From positions 1 to 10,311 of the forward strand of contig CAMVDK010000102.1 of assembly GCA_947166165.1 (NCBI GenBank): 10,311 nt of DNA, in the 5' to 3' direction. This DNA is from an uncultured Porphyromonadaceae bacterium (GTDB taxonomy: Bacteria > Bacteroidota > Bacteroidia > Bacteroidales > Muribaculaceae). The notes beneath the pieces were generated by a model. That model was not told the DNA's origin. It saw nothing but the letters and a program-made list of their open reading frames with translations, and ran no database searches. This document shows positions 1 to 6,549 of this stretch, piece after piece (position 1 is the first letter of the stretch; every line of letters starts with the position of its first letter). The translations under genes were made by a program, and so were the position numbers.

Positions 1-565
1 CTTCTTCGGTGGAGAGCACCGTCTGCGCCTTGGGGTCCCAGTTGACCATGCGGAGGCCGCGATAGATGAGGCCTTTGTCGTAGAGGTCGCAGAAGACTTT
101 GAGCACGCTTTCCGAGCGCTTCTCGTCCATGGTGAAGGCTGTGCGGTCCCAGTCGCAACTTGCTCCGAGTTTGCGCAACTGCTTGAGGATGATGCCGCCG
201 TGCTCTTCGGTCCAAGCCCAAGCGTGCTTCAGGAACTCCTCGCGGGTGAGGTCGCGCTTCTTGATGCCTTGCTCAGCCAGCCGGTTCACCACCTTAGCTT
301 CGGTTGCAATCGAGGCGTGGTCGGTGCCGGGCACCCAGCAGGCATTCTTCCCGTCGAGGCGAGCCTTGCGGATGAGGATGTCCTGGATGGTGTTGTTGAG
401 CATGTGGCCCATGTGGAGCACGCCCGTCACGTTGGGCGGCGGAATCACGATGGTGTAAGGCTCGCGTTCGTCGGGCACCGACTTGAACAAGCCGTGGCTT
501 TCCCAATACTCATACCATTTGCTCTCTACGGCCTTGGGGTCGTACTTCGATGCTAAAGTGTTCAT
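1..565 (-). CDS. valS: Valyl-tRNA synthetase, N-terminal part (runs off left edge)
   Basis: This cytoplasmic class I aminoacyl-tRNA synthetase charges tRNA-Val with valine. The first 188 residues are visible; the catalytic KMSKS loop and anticodon-binding parts lie beyond position 1. The reading begins MNTLASKYDPKAVESKWYEY. Residues 39-58 carry the family's PPPNVTG block followed by the HMGH form of the HIGH ATP-binding motif (51-54). WVPGTDHASIATE follows at about 77-89 and matches the ValS signature rather than IleS or LeuS. The ATG at 565-563 is chosen because the family N-terminus begins right there and no SD sequence is expected in this phylum. The 25-bp gap to the upstream nuclease-family gene has no TAnnTTTG box, so the two may share a transcript, or valS may use a promoter inside that gene. 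The identification is secure; the gene is cut only by the window edge. Confidence 0.96.
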   Translation of the reverse strand, partial: MNTLASKYDPKAVESKWYEYWESHGLFKSVPDEREPYTIVIPPPNVTGVLHMGHMLNNTIQDILIRKARLDGKNACWVPGTDHASIATEAKVVNRLAEQGIKKRDLTREEFLKHAWAWTEEHGGIILKQLRKLGASCDWDRTAFTMDEKRSESVLKVFCDLYDKGLIYRGLRMVNWDPKAQTVLSTEE

Positions 566-590
566 CTATCGTTTCGTTATCGTCTTGTTA

Positions 591-1442
591 TTAATTATTG
601 TCTTGTTCTTTTCCGATTGAATCGGCCATCTGCTGCAGTTCGACAAGCGTGAAGCCCGACATCGCGGCTATGCGCTCGAGGGCAATGCCCTCGCGAATCA
701 TCGATGCGGCCATCTGCCTTTTGCCCTGCTCGATGCCATCTTGGTACCGGCCTTCCATCACGGCGTAGGTGTCGCGATAGTTGCGCAGGCTGTTCTCATA
801 TTGCACCTGCTCCTCGTGCGTGAGCGAACGCACCTCGGCAATCTGGCTCAGGCGCTCAAACACCGCATTGCGAGCGGCAAACGGAAGTCGGTTAAGCGTT
901 TCCATATTCTTCAGCACATAAATCCAACATTTGAAATCGGTGTCACAATCGCTCTCTTTCTCATTGAACAGCGGCAGCTGCAGATAAATCAGCCTCAGCT
1001 TGTCGCTGAAAATCTTGTGCGTGGCCAAATCAACCAACCCCACATCCACTCTGAAAGCATCCCGCACGTCGGGCAAAGTGAAATTCAGGAACGCTATCAG
1101 GTAGACGGCGCTGATTTCATAATCCCACGCGCCTCTCACGCCTTGACGGACAATCGACTTCGACGCGTAGTAGAGGCTGCGGTCTTTGAAATGCGGCTGG
1201 CTGCGATTCTGCATCTCCACAATGATGTGCTGCCCCGAGCTTGTCTGGCAAAACACGTCGTAGATGAGCGAGCGCTGCTCGTCGTATTCGGGCAGCTGCT
1301 GCTTGTCGAGAAAGGTGACGTCTTCGATGGTGAATTCTTCAATCACATTGTTCAAAAAATGTATCAAGAGCGATTTGTTGATTTCTTGACCAAAGATGAT
1401 TTTGAATCCCACATCGGTGAAGGGGTTGATGTATCGTCCCAT
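591..1442 (-). CDS. Rpn/PDDEXK_2 family PD-(D/E)XK nuclease-like protein
   Basis: A 283-residue protein of the family usually annotated as 'Rpn family recombination-promoting nuclease/putative transposase' or 'PD-(D/E)XK nuclease family transposase'. The N-terminus MGRYINPFTDVGFKIIFG is the family hallmark. The likely active site is D62 (in IYDVF) with E76 and Q78 (IVEMQ), a variant of the D...ExK triad, followed by the conserved R-S-L-Y-Y-A-S segment at about 88-94. The C-terminus (about 230-270) has the EGRYQDGIEQGKRQM linker and the GIALERIAAMSGFT helix-turn-helix-like element common in this family. The ATG at 1442 is preferred over a TTG at 1460 because the conserved region starts there and a -7 box at 1465-1472 would place the transcript start near the TTG. 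Known relatives cleave DNA and stimulate RecA-independent recombination; the role here is unproven. The DNA is AT-richer than its neighbours. Confidence 0.88.
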   Translation of the reverse strand: MGRYINPFTDVGFKIIFGQEINKSLLIHFLNNVIEEFTIEDVTFLDKQQLPEYDEQRSLIYDVFCQTSSGQHIIVEMQNRSQPHFKDRSLYYASKSIVRQGVRGAWDYEISAVYLIAFLNFTLPDVRDAFRVDVGLVDLATHKIFSDKLRLIYLQLPLFNEKESDCDTDFKCWIYVLKNMETLNRLPFAARNAVFERLSQIAEVRSLTHEEQVQYENSLRNYRDTYAVMEGRYQDGIEQGKRQMAASMIREGIALERIAAMSGFTLVELQQMADSIGKEQDNN

Positions 1443-1464
1443 AGTTCGCACTGTGTTCAACCTG

Positions 1465-1472
1465 CAAAGTTA
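1465..1472 (-). promoter_or_regulatory. Bacteroidales -7 box upstream of the nuclease-family gene
   Basis: The minus strand reads TAACTTTG (followed by C), matching the Bacteroidota -7 consensus TAnnTTTG, 22 bp upstream of the ATG at 1442. No TTTG-like -33 element sits at the usual 19-20 bp spacing, so this is a one-element match only. Confidence 0.42.
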
Positions 1473-1551
1473 CAAATAAAATGCAACATATCGCCGATTT
1501 GGCGGCATTTTCTTTTATTTCTTTATTCGGATGCAAGGCCATAGGCATGCG

Positions 1552-1595
1552 GAGGCAAGGCCGATCGGGCCTCAAAGGTGCGGCGCGAAGCCGCA
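1552..1595 (-). terminator. Possible hairpin terminator after the GHL10 gene
   Basis: Two short inverted repeats follow the stop codon of the minus-strand glycosidase: TGCGGC/GCCGCA (1579-1584 with 1590-1595, 5-nt loop) and GAGGC/GCCTC (1552-1556 with 1569-1573). Neither is followed by a clear T-run on the minus strand, so an intrinsic terminator is only a possibility. The rest of the 1443-1614 gap holds the promoter of the next gene and nothing else that I recognise. Confidence 0.3.
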
Positions 1596-1614
1596 GTTAT
1601 GCTGAGTTGCGCCG

Positions 1615-3138
1615 TCAATTCTTGTGTGTGGTGGGAGTGCTCTCGTTACCCAGCCGGTCGACGGCTGTCACGGCCCAGGTGTGGCGGCCATCGGGCTGCG
1701 GCAGGGTGATGGCGGTGAGCCCGGTGATGGCGGCGATGGCGTCGGCGCGGCCGGTGTCGACGGCCTGGCCAGGGGCGAAGCGGTACACCACATAGCGCAC
1801 GGCCTGCTGCATGGGGTCGGCGGTGGCAGGCGGCGTCCACGTGAGCGTGACCTGTCCTTTTCCGGCACGCGAGGCCTTGAGATTGGACACGGGGCCGGGC
1901 GGCACGTCGTCGATCCACACGCTGGGCGGCACAAGCGCGGGCGTGGCGCAGTGATGGGTGGCCAGCGAGTCGAGCACGCCGCCAAAGTTGGCCGTGACCG
2001 AATAGCCCGGCCACCACACCACCCCGTGCACGTTGGGCAGGCAGCGCATGAGGCGCATCTTGTGGTCGAGCTGGGTGGGGTTGAGCGTGTCGCCGCCATC
2101 GTCGGCGATGTCGCGGTGCGTCATCACGTTGTTCACGCTCTGGCCGTAGTACATGTGGCGGCCGTTGGCGTGGTCGTTCCACCAGTAGCTGAGCGTGAGG
2201 TCGCTGGCCAGCTTATGCTCCAGTTCCCAATAGAGCTGCGGCACCATGTAGTCGACCCATCCGAGTGCGGTCCAGCGCGGGCAGTCGGCGTAGAGGGCGT
2301 CGTAGCATTGCAGGCCGTTGGTGTCGCTGCCGTCGGCATCGCTCTTCTTGTTGCGCCAAATGCCGAAGGGGCTGATGCCCAGCCGCACCCAGGGCTTGAC
2401 CTGGGCCATGGTGCGGTGCATCTGCTCGATGAGCAGGTCCACGTTGTGGCGCCGCCAGTCGCCTTTGTTGCCCCAGCCGCGGCCGTAGCGGGCATAGGAG
2501 GCGGTGTCGGGAAACTCAGCTCCCTCCTTGGGATAAGGGTAGAAGTAGTCGTCCATGTGGATGGCGTCGACATCGTAACGCGTGATGATGTCGCTCACCA
2601 CACGGCAGATAAAGTCGCGGCTCTCGGGCAGCGCAGGGTCGAAATAGATTTTCCCGTCGGCATAGCGCACAAACCACTCGGGATGCTCGTAGTAGATGTG
2701 CCCCGGCGCGGGCTTGTCGTCGGGACTGCTGGTCACGCGGTAGGGGTTGATCCACGCATGCAGCTCCATGCCCCGGCGGTGGCACTCGTCGACCATGAAC
2801 TGCAGCGGGTCCCATGCGGGGACCGGGGCCTGCCCGGCAGTGCCGGTGAGCCATCGGCTCCAAGGTTCGAGCTGGCTGGGATAGGCGGCATCGGCCTGCG
2901 GACGCACCTGCCAGATGACGGCGTTGCATCCGGCCTGCTTGAGGCGGTCGAGCTGGCCGATGAGGTAGGCCTGGTTCTCGGCCGTCGACTGGCGGGCATA
3001 CTGCTGCTGCCCGATGATGTGGAGCCACGCGCCACGGAATTCATGCTTGCTGTCGCTCTCGGCGGTGGCCGGCTGCGCGGCACACGCGCTGGCCGCCAGC
3101 AGCACCGGCAGCAAGGCGGCAATAATCGTTCGTTTCAT
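1615..3138 (-). CDS. Exported GHL10/DigH-type glycoside hydrolase with C-terminal FN3 domain
   Basis: A 507-residue exported protein of the glycosyl-hydrolase-like 10 family (Pfam PF02638, which includes E. coli YddW/DigH, a peptidoglycan glycan-strand hydrolase). Residues 1-22 form a signal peptide; C19 in ASAC makes a weak lipobox, so it is either a lipoprotein or cleaved after ACA. The catalytic barrel spans about 33-400 with family motifs FRGAWL (34-39), WQVRPQADAAYPS (76-88), HAWINPYR (127-134), DAIHMDDYFYPYP (191-203), LGISPFGIW (253-261) and VDYMVPQLYWE (295-305). The acidic residues in HMDDYF are the kind of site expected to matter for catalysis. An FN3 domain (about 414-500: PGPVSNLKA, VTLTWTPP, AVTAVDRLGNES) ends the protein. 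The ATG at 3138 is chosen because it starts the signal peptide and lies 23 bp after a good promoter -7 box; a longer frame would run through that promoter. A role in cell-wall remodelling is inferred. Confidence 0.93.
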   Translation of the reverse strand: MKRTIIAALLPVLLAASACAAQPATAESDSKHEFRGAWLHIIGQQQYARQSTAENQAYLIGQLDRLKQAGCNAVIWQVRPQADAAYPSQLEPWSRWLTGTAGQAPVPAWDPLQFMVDECHRRGMELHAWINPYRVTSSPDDKPAPGHIYYEHPEWFVRYADGKIYFDPALPESRDFICRVVSDIITRYDVDAIHMDDYFYPYPKEGAEFPDTASYARYGRGWGNKGDWRRHNVDLLIEQMHRTMAQVKPWVRLGISPFGIWRNKKSDADGSDTNGLQCYDALYADCPRWTALGWVDYMVPQLYWELEHKLASDLTLSYWWNDHANGRHMYYGQSVNNVMTHRDIADDGGDTLNPTQLDHKMRLMRCLPNVHGVVWWPGYSVTANFGGVLDSLATHHCATPALVPPSVWIDDVPPGPVSNLKASRAGKGQVTLTWTPPATADPMQQAVRYVVYRFAPGQAVDTGRADAIAAITGLTAITLPQPDGRHTWAVTAVDRLGNESTPTTHKN

Positions 3139-3161
3139 AACAGTAGGGATCATCGATAGCG

Positions 3162-3192
3162 CAAAGGTAGCAAATAATGGCCGAAGCACCAA
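3162..3192 (-). promoter_or_regulatory. Promoter of the GHL10 gene (-33 TTGG, -7 TACCTTTG)
   Basis: On the minus strand, TTGG (3192-3189) is followed after exactly 19 bp by TACCTTTG (3169-3162), a good match to the Bacteroidota housekeeping promoter (TTTG / 19-20 bp / TAnnTTTG). The predicted transcript starts about 17 nt before the ATG at 3138, leaving a very short A/T-containing leader with no SD sequence. Confidence 0.7.
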
Positions 3193-3273
3193 GCATTTGC
3201 CGCGCAAAAGCACAAAAGCGCTGCCGCGCCCACTATTTGCGGGAAAAATGGTGGGGCTTACGGATTTTTTTGC

Positions 3274-3281
3274 TACTTTTG
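3274..3281 (+). promoter_or_regulatory. -7 box of the ridA promoter
   Basis: TACTTTTG (followed by CA) matches the TAnnTTTG consensus and is preceded by a T-tract (3265-3271). The -33 region at 3250-3254 is not a good TTTG. The predicted leader to the ridA ATG at 3359 is about 70 nt and ends in an A-rich AACAACAATCATCAACA stretch instead of an SD sequence. Together with the minus-strand promoter at 3162-3192, this makes the 220-bp gap a divergent promoter region. Confidence 0.55.
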
Positions 3282-3358
3282 CACATTGGTTGCGCCGGTG
3301 CCACCCGCCCGGGGCAGCCGCCAACAACTGATTACTAACCCAACAACAATCATCAACA

Positions 3359-3739
3359 ATGAAAACTGCATTAAACACCGCTGCCGCCCCGGCAGCCATC
3401 GGCCCTTATAGCCAGGGCATCGCCGCCAGCGGCACCACCTACTACCTGTCGGGCCAGCTGCCCATCGACCCCGCCACGGGAGCATTTCCCGAAAGCGGCA
3501 TCAAGGAGCAGACGCGCCAGTCGCTGCTCAACGCCCAGGCCATCCTGAAGAGCGCCGGCCTGGACCTGAACAACGTGGTGAAAACCACCGTGCTGCTGAG
3601 CGACATCGCCAACTTCGGCCCGATGAACGAGGTGTACGCCGAGTTCTTCGCCCAGCCGTTCCCCGCCCGCTCGGCCTTCGCCGTGCGCGACCTGCCCAAG
3701 GGCGCGCTGGTGGAGATTGAGATGGTGGCCGTGGGATGA
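3359..3739 (+). CDS. ridA: RidA family reactive 2-enamine/imine deaminase
   Basis: A 126-residue protein of the RidA/YjgF/UK114 family, which forms cytoplasmic trimers. RidA hydrolyses reactive enamine/imine intermediates released by PLP enzymes such as threonine dehydratase, giving 2-ketoacids and ammonia and protecting other PLP enzymes. Its length equals the family norm. The whole family pattern is present: APAAIGPYSQG (10-20) with Y17, YYLSGQLPIDP (28-38), NAQAILKSAGLDLNNVVKTTV (58-78), PFPARSAFAV (100-109) with the substrate carboxylate-binding R104 (equivalent to E. coli R105), and the C-terminal VEIEMVA with the conserved glutamate (119-121). The ATG at 3359 is the family N-terminus. 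The gene sits alone behind its own -7 box, divergent from the glycosidase, with a 14-bp inverted repeat just after its stop. Confidence 0.97.
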   Translation: MKTALNTAAAPAAIGPYSQGIAASGTTYYLSGQLPIDPATGAFPESGIKEQTRQSLLNAQAILKSAGLDLNNVVKTTVLLSDIANFGPMNEVYAEFFAQPFPARSAFAVRDLPKGALVEIEMVAVG

Positions 3740-3750
3740 TTTCCGCACCC

Positions 3751-3806
3751 AGATGCGAGGTGCCAGCCTCCCAGTCGGCGCGCCGTGCCGCAGGCATCTC
3801 GCATCT
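3751..3806. repeat. 14-bp intergenic inverted repeat (large stem-loop)
   Basis: AGATGCGAGGTGCC (3751-3764) pairs with GGCATCTCGCATCT (3793-3806). Thirteen pairs are Watson-Crick and one is G-U in RNA. The 28-nt loop contains the palindrome GGCGCGCC (3777-3784). It fills most of the 108-bp gap between ridA and the next plus-strand gene. No T-run follows on either strand, so it is not a textbook intrinsic terminator. It could be a palindromic intergenic repeat, an mRNA-stabilising element, or an attenuator ahead of the secreted protein. Confidence 0.75.
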
Positions 3807-3847
3807 CTACCTCACGCAACAATAACCAAAAACAAGTTGACACCGCT

Positions 3848-5233
3848 ATGAAAAAAATTGCAACCGCACTGCTCCTCGGAGCGGTGGGCTGGCTCGGTGC
3901 CTGGGCACTGGGCACCGACCGACACAGCTACGAGGCTGTGAACGGACTGAACATCGTGAACGTGTGGACCTTCGACCGCATCCACACCGGCAAGGCCTAC
4001 ACCGACCATGCCATCTGCAACACCAAGGCACGCACGGCCACGATGCTCGGCGGCGTGGTGTATGTGTCGCGCAGCGAAGAGCGCCTGGCCGTGCACGAGG
4101 GCGACTCGGTGATGCAGGCCGTGGTGCACCGCTTTGCCGTGGCCGACGGCAGCGAGCTGCCCGACCTGCCGCTCACACTCGACGGCCGCCCCTACGGCGG
4201 ACTGCTCGCCGCCGCATGCATAGGCCGCGACGACTTCGGACACCTGTGGGTGGCTCCCACCACAAGCGACGCAAAGACAACCGTGCCCGTCTATCTGGTC
4301 GACACCTCGACCGGCGAACTGACACTGGTGACCGAGATGATGAAAGGCGGCTATCCGCAGCGCACCGACTATCTCGACGTGATGGGCGACCTCACGCTCG
4401 AGCAGGCCGAGTGCAACATCATGACCATCTCGGGCTCCAACGCGCTGCCAGGCTACAACGCCATCTACCGCTGGCACGCCGACCAGCACGGCGAGTGGGA
4501 AGGCGGATTCGACGGCGACCCGCTCATCTACGCCATCGACTTCTATCCCAACGACAAGACCGGCTTCGCCCTAGCACCGGTGGTCAAGATGGTGTATGGC
4601 ACGAACGACGACGACCGCTACAGCGGCGAGCTGTTCTACATCGACTGCAACGACGCCTCGCCGGTGCTCTACGACGTGAATGGCAACATTTGGGACACCT
4701 TCGAGAACGTAGACTCGGCCCTGCTGCCCGCTCCGCGATGCAACGGCATGACGGAGTTCCAGCTCGACGGCCGCAGCTTCCTGGCCTACGCCTTCAGCGA
4801 CATGAACGACGACGGCACCTGCCAGGCGATGATTGCCGAGCTGGGCGACGGTGCCGCCCTGGCCGGCATGACCCCCTACTGGCTCCTGCCCGCCGACGGC
4901 CTGGGAACCATCAACGACGGCGGCCTGCGCGTGCACTGCCTGGTGGTGGATGTCGACATCGAAGACGGCGAAGAAGTGGCCACACTGCTCACGTTCAAGT
5001 CGTACAACGGACTGGCCATCTACAAAATCGGGAAAAACGTCACCCCGGCCGGCCCCAGCACCACGGGCGACCTCGACGGCAACGGCGTGGTGGACGTCGA
5101 CGACCTGAACATCATCATCAACATGATGCTCGGCAAGGCCGAGAAGACCACGGCCGCCGACACCAACGGCGACGGCAACGTCGATGTCGACGACATGAAC
5201 ATCATCATCAACATCATGCTCGGCAAGGGCTAA
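3848..5233 (+). CDS. Exported protein of unknown function with C-terminal dockerin-like domain
   Basis: A 461-residue exported protein that I cannot assign to a named family. Residues 1-22 (MKKIATALLLGAVGWLGAWALG) form a signal peptide. The body (about 25-400) is rich in short beta-strand-like segments with D/G turns, for example GGVVYVSR, GHLWVAPT, VPVYLVDTSTGELTLV, ELFYIDCNDASPVLYDVNG, SFLAYAFSDMND and GLAIYKIG. This suggests a beta-propeller-like fold, but there is no clear catalytic signature. Residues 407-461 are two EF-hand-like dockerin repeats with Ca-loop patterns DLDGNGVVDVDD and DTNGDGNVDVDD, each followed by NIIIN-MLGK. The ATG at 3848 is used because it starts the signal peptide; an upstream in-frame ATG at 3785 lies inside the inverted repeat. 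No promoter box was seen in the 108-bp gap, so read-through from ridA is possible. A hairpin follows the stop. Confidence 0.88.
   Translation: MKKIATALLLGAVGWLGAWALGTDRHSYEAVNGLNIVNVWTFDRIHTGKAYTDHAICNTKARTATMLGGVVYVSRSEERLAVHEGDSVMQAVVHRFAVADGSELPDLPLTLDGRPYGGLLAAACIGRDDFGHLWVAPTTSDAKTTVPVYLVDTSTGELTLVTEMMKGGYPQRTDYLDVMGDLTLEQAECNIMTISGSNALPGYNAIYRWHADQHGEWEGGFDGDPLIYAIDFYPNDKTGFALAPVVKMVYGTNDDDRYSGELFYIDCNDASPVLYDVNGNIWDTFENVDSALLPAPRCNGMTEFQLDGRSFLAYAFSDMNDDGTCQAMIAELGDGAALAGMTPYWLLPADGLGTINDGGLRVHCLVVDVDIEDGEEVATLLTFKSYNGLAIYKIGKNVTPAGPSTTGDLDGNGVVDVDDLNIIINMMLGKAEKTTAADTNGDGNVDVDDMNIIINIMLGKG
5096..5228 (+). repeat. Direct repeat of a 43-bp dockerin unit (90-bp period)
   Basis: The 43 bases at 5096-5138 recur at 5186-5228 with only two mismatches (C/A and G/C), 90 bp (30 codons) apart. 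They encode the VDDxNIIINxMLGK half of each dockerin repeat. The corresponding units of the dockerin tail at 9054-9215 are much more diverged from each other. Confidence 0.9.
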
Positions 5234-5280
5234 GCCCCCAAGAGCGGCCATGGCGCCGCAGCCACAGCACCCAATCCAGC

Positions 5281-5312
5281 GAGTGGGGAAGCCGCATCCG
5301 GCTCCCCCACTC
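5281..5312. terminator. Bidirectional hairpin between convergent genes
   Basis: GAGTGGGG (5281-5288) pairs with CCCCACTC (5305-5312), and inner AGCCG (5290-5294) pairs with CGGCT (5299-5303) around a 4-nt loop. One A/C mismatch interrupts a 13-pair stem. It lies between the stop of the plus-strand dockerin protein (5233) and the stop of the minus-strand Lnb-family gene (5318), the usual place for a shared terminator. Neither side has a strong T-run, so efficiency is uncertain. Confidence 0.62.
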
Positions 5313-5317
5313 TATTG

Positions 5318-6547
5318 TCACGCTCTGGCGAAGGGGGCGGCCAGGGAGCGTAGGAGGCTGGCGGCCATGAGCGGGAAGAAGGCGGGATTGGCGCTCTGGG
5401 GCACGAGGGGCCACAGCAGCAGGGTGAGCAGCACAAGGGCGGCGTTGAACCAGTGGTAGCGCACGAGCAGTCGGCGGCTGCGCGGCAGCCACCACACGCC
5501 TATGGCCGGCAGCCATGCCAGCGGGTTGGCCCACAGCAGGTTCCAGTTGGGCCACAGGGCCTCGTGCTGCGAACAGAGCACGAGGAAGGTGATCACCGAG
5601 CCTATGGCGGCGAGCACGGTGTAGAGCAGGCAATCGAACCAGCGCGTGGTGCGGCGGCGGCGCATGTCGCGCATGGTGAGCGCCACGGCGAGCGCCAGCA
5701 GGAGCAATGTGGCGGCTAGCGGCGAGCACCACCAGGGCGTGGGCGGCAGCACGAGGCCCTGCTCGCTGGTGTCGACCACCACCCGGCTCTGGGCCACCAG
5801 CGGCACGGTGCGTCCCTGGCGCTGCACGGTGGCCTGGCCCACGGCCTGCATGAACACCATGGGGATGAACATCTGCTCGCGATAGGTGAGCGGGCGGTCG
5901 AGCTGGCTGCCCAGCACGAGGTCGATGCCGAACTGCTGCCAGGCGTAGTTGCGGCCGTAGATGCCCATCATCTGCCGGTAGGTGAGGCTCGGCCGCGGGG
6001 CGGGGCCGTAGTCGAGGCTGTCGGCCTGCAAGGCGGCCTCGAGGATGTCGCGGGGACGCGTGGAGCAGTTGTCGGTGAGGTAGCGGTAGTGATAGGATCG
6101 GTTGTCGGGCAGGGCGTTCACGAGCAGCATGTCGGCCACGCGCCGCGCCTCGTCGGGCGTGAGGTTGAGGCGCTGCTCCACCATGCGCCGGCCTTCCATC
6201 CCCACCAGGGCATACTGGCTGGGCACGGGCACGCAGAGGTACTCGGCGTCGCCGGTCACAAAGCGCCACACAAAGCCGGGCGTCTCGAAGTCGAACACGC
6301 CATAGTTGTAGTACCAGTCGCGGCCCTGCTGCACGACGCGCAACTCGGTGTGCCCATAGATGGAGAATGACTCCTGGCCGGGATAGAAGGTGACCAGGCT
6401 CACGGTCACCGAGTCGGGCGGCAGCTGCTCTGGCTGCTGTGCCGGCAAGGCCGTCGGCAGCCATGCCAGCAGCAGCGCCAGCACGGTGCGCAGCCGTGCC
6501 GGCAGGCCTTGCGCCGGGGCCAGGGTGTGGTGGAGCGAGGTGTGCAT
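5318..6547 (-). CDS. DUF4105 / Lnb-family (lipoprotein N-acyltransferase) membrane protein
   Basis: A 409-residue inner-membrane protein of the DUF4105 family (PF13387), whose Bacteroides members include Lnb, which N-acylates the N-terminal cysteine of lipoproteins in organisms lacking Lnt. A hydrophobic N-terminal segment (about 18-36) is followed by the periplasmic domain (about 45-265). Family hallmarks are SIYGHTELR (62-70, H66), YNYGVFDFETPGFVWRF (80-96), NLTPDEA (128-134) and YLTDNCSTRPRDIL (156-169, C161). H66 and C161 are the likely catalytic pair. Four or five membrane segments (about 275-292, 304-325, 340-354, 366-384 and possibly 388-404) form the C-terminus. The ATG at 6547 lies 2 bp after the stop of the thiamine-type receptor, so the two are surely co-transcribed behind the TPP riboswitch. 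No TAnnTTTG box was seen on the minus strand in 6550-6900. Family membership is secure; acyltransferase activity is inferred. Confidence 0.9.
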   Translation of the reverse strand: MHTSLHHTLAPAQGLPARLRTVLALLLAWLPTALPAQQPEQLPPDSVTVSLVTFYPGQESFSIYGHTELRVVQQGRDWYYNYGVFDFETPGFVWRFVTGDAEYLCVPVPSQYALVGMEGRRMVEQRLNLTPDEARRVADMLLVNALPDNRSYHYRYLTDNCSTRPRDILEAALQADSLDYGPAPRPSLTYRQMMGIYGRNYAWQQFGIDLVLGSQLDRPLTYREQMFIPMVFMQAVGQATVQRQGRTVPLVAQSRVVVDTSEQGLVLPPTPWWCSPLAATLLLLALAVALTMRDMRRRRTTRWFDCLLYTVLAAIGSVITFLVLCSQHEALWPNWNLLWANPLAWLPAIGVWWLPRSRRLLVRYHWFNAALVLLTLLLWPLVPQSANPAFFPLMAASLLRSLAAPFARA

Positions 6548-6549
6548 GT

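Noticed and set aside
1443..1460. TTG start for the nuclease-family gene
   Set aside because: It coincides with the predicted transcript start and adds six residues ahead of the conserved family N-terminus.
1624..3159. A long open frame on the plus strand opposite the GHL10 gene
   Set aside because: It mirrors a convincing glycosidase with a signal peptide and family motifs. Its product is a low-complexity string of V, G, H and A typical of an antisense frame in GC-rich DNA.
3139..3399. An 87-residue N-terminal extension of the GHL10 protein
   Set aside because: It would run through the GHL10 promoter and into ridA on the other strand, and would bury the signal peptide.
5066..5230. Type IX secretion C-terminal sorting domain
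   Set aside because: The tail consists of two EF-hand-like dockerin repeats with D-x-N/D-G calcium loops, not the beta-sandwich sorting domain.
3964..5370. A long plus-strand open frame in another phase across the dockerin protein gene
   Set aside because: The product is dominated by R, H and Q, runs through the hairpin at 5281-5312, and has no recognisable domain; the overlapping frame has a signal peptide and dockerin repeats.
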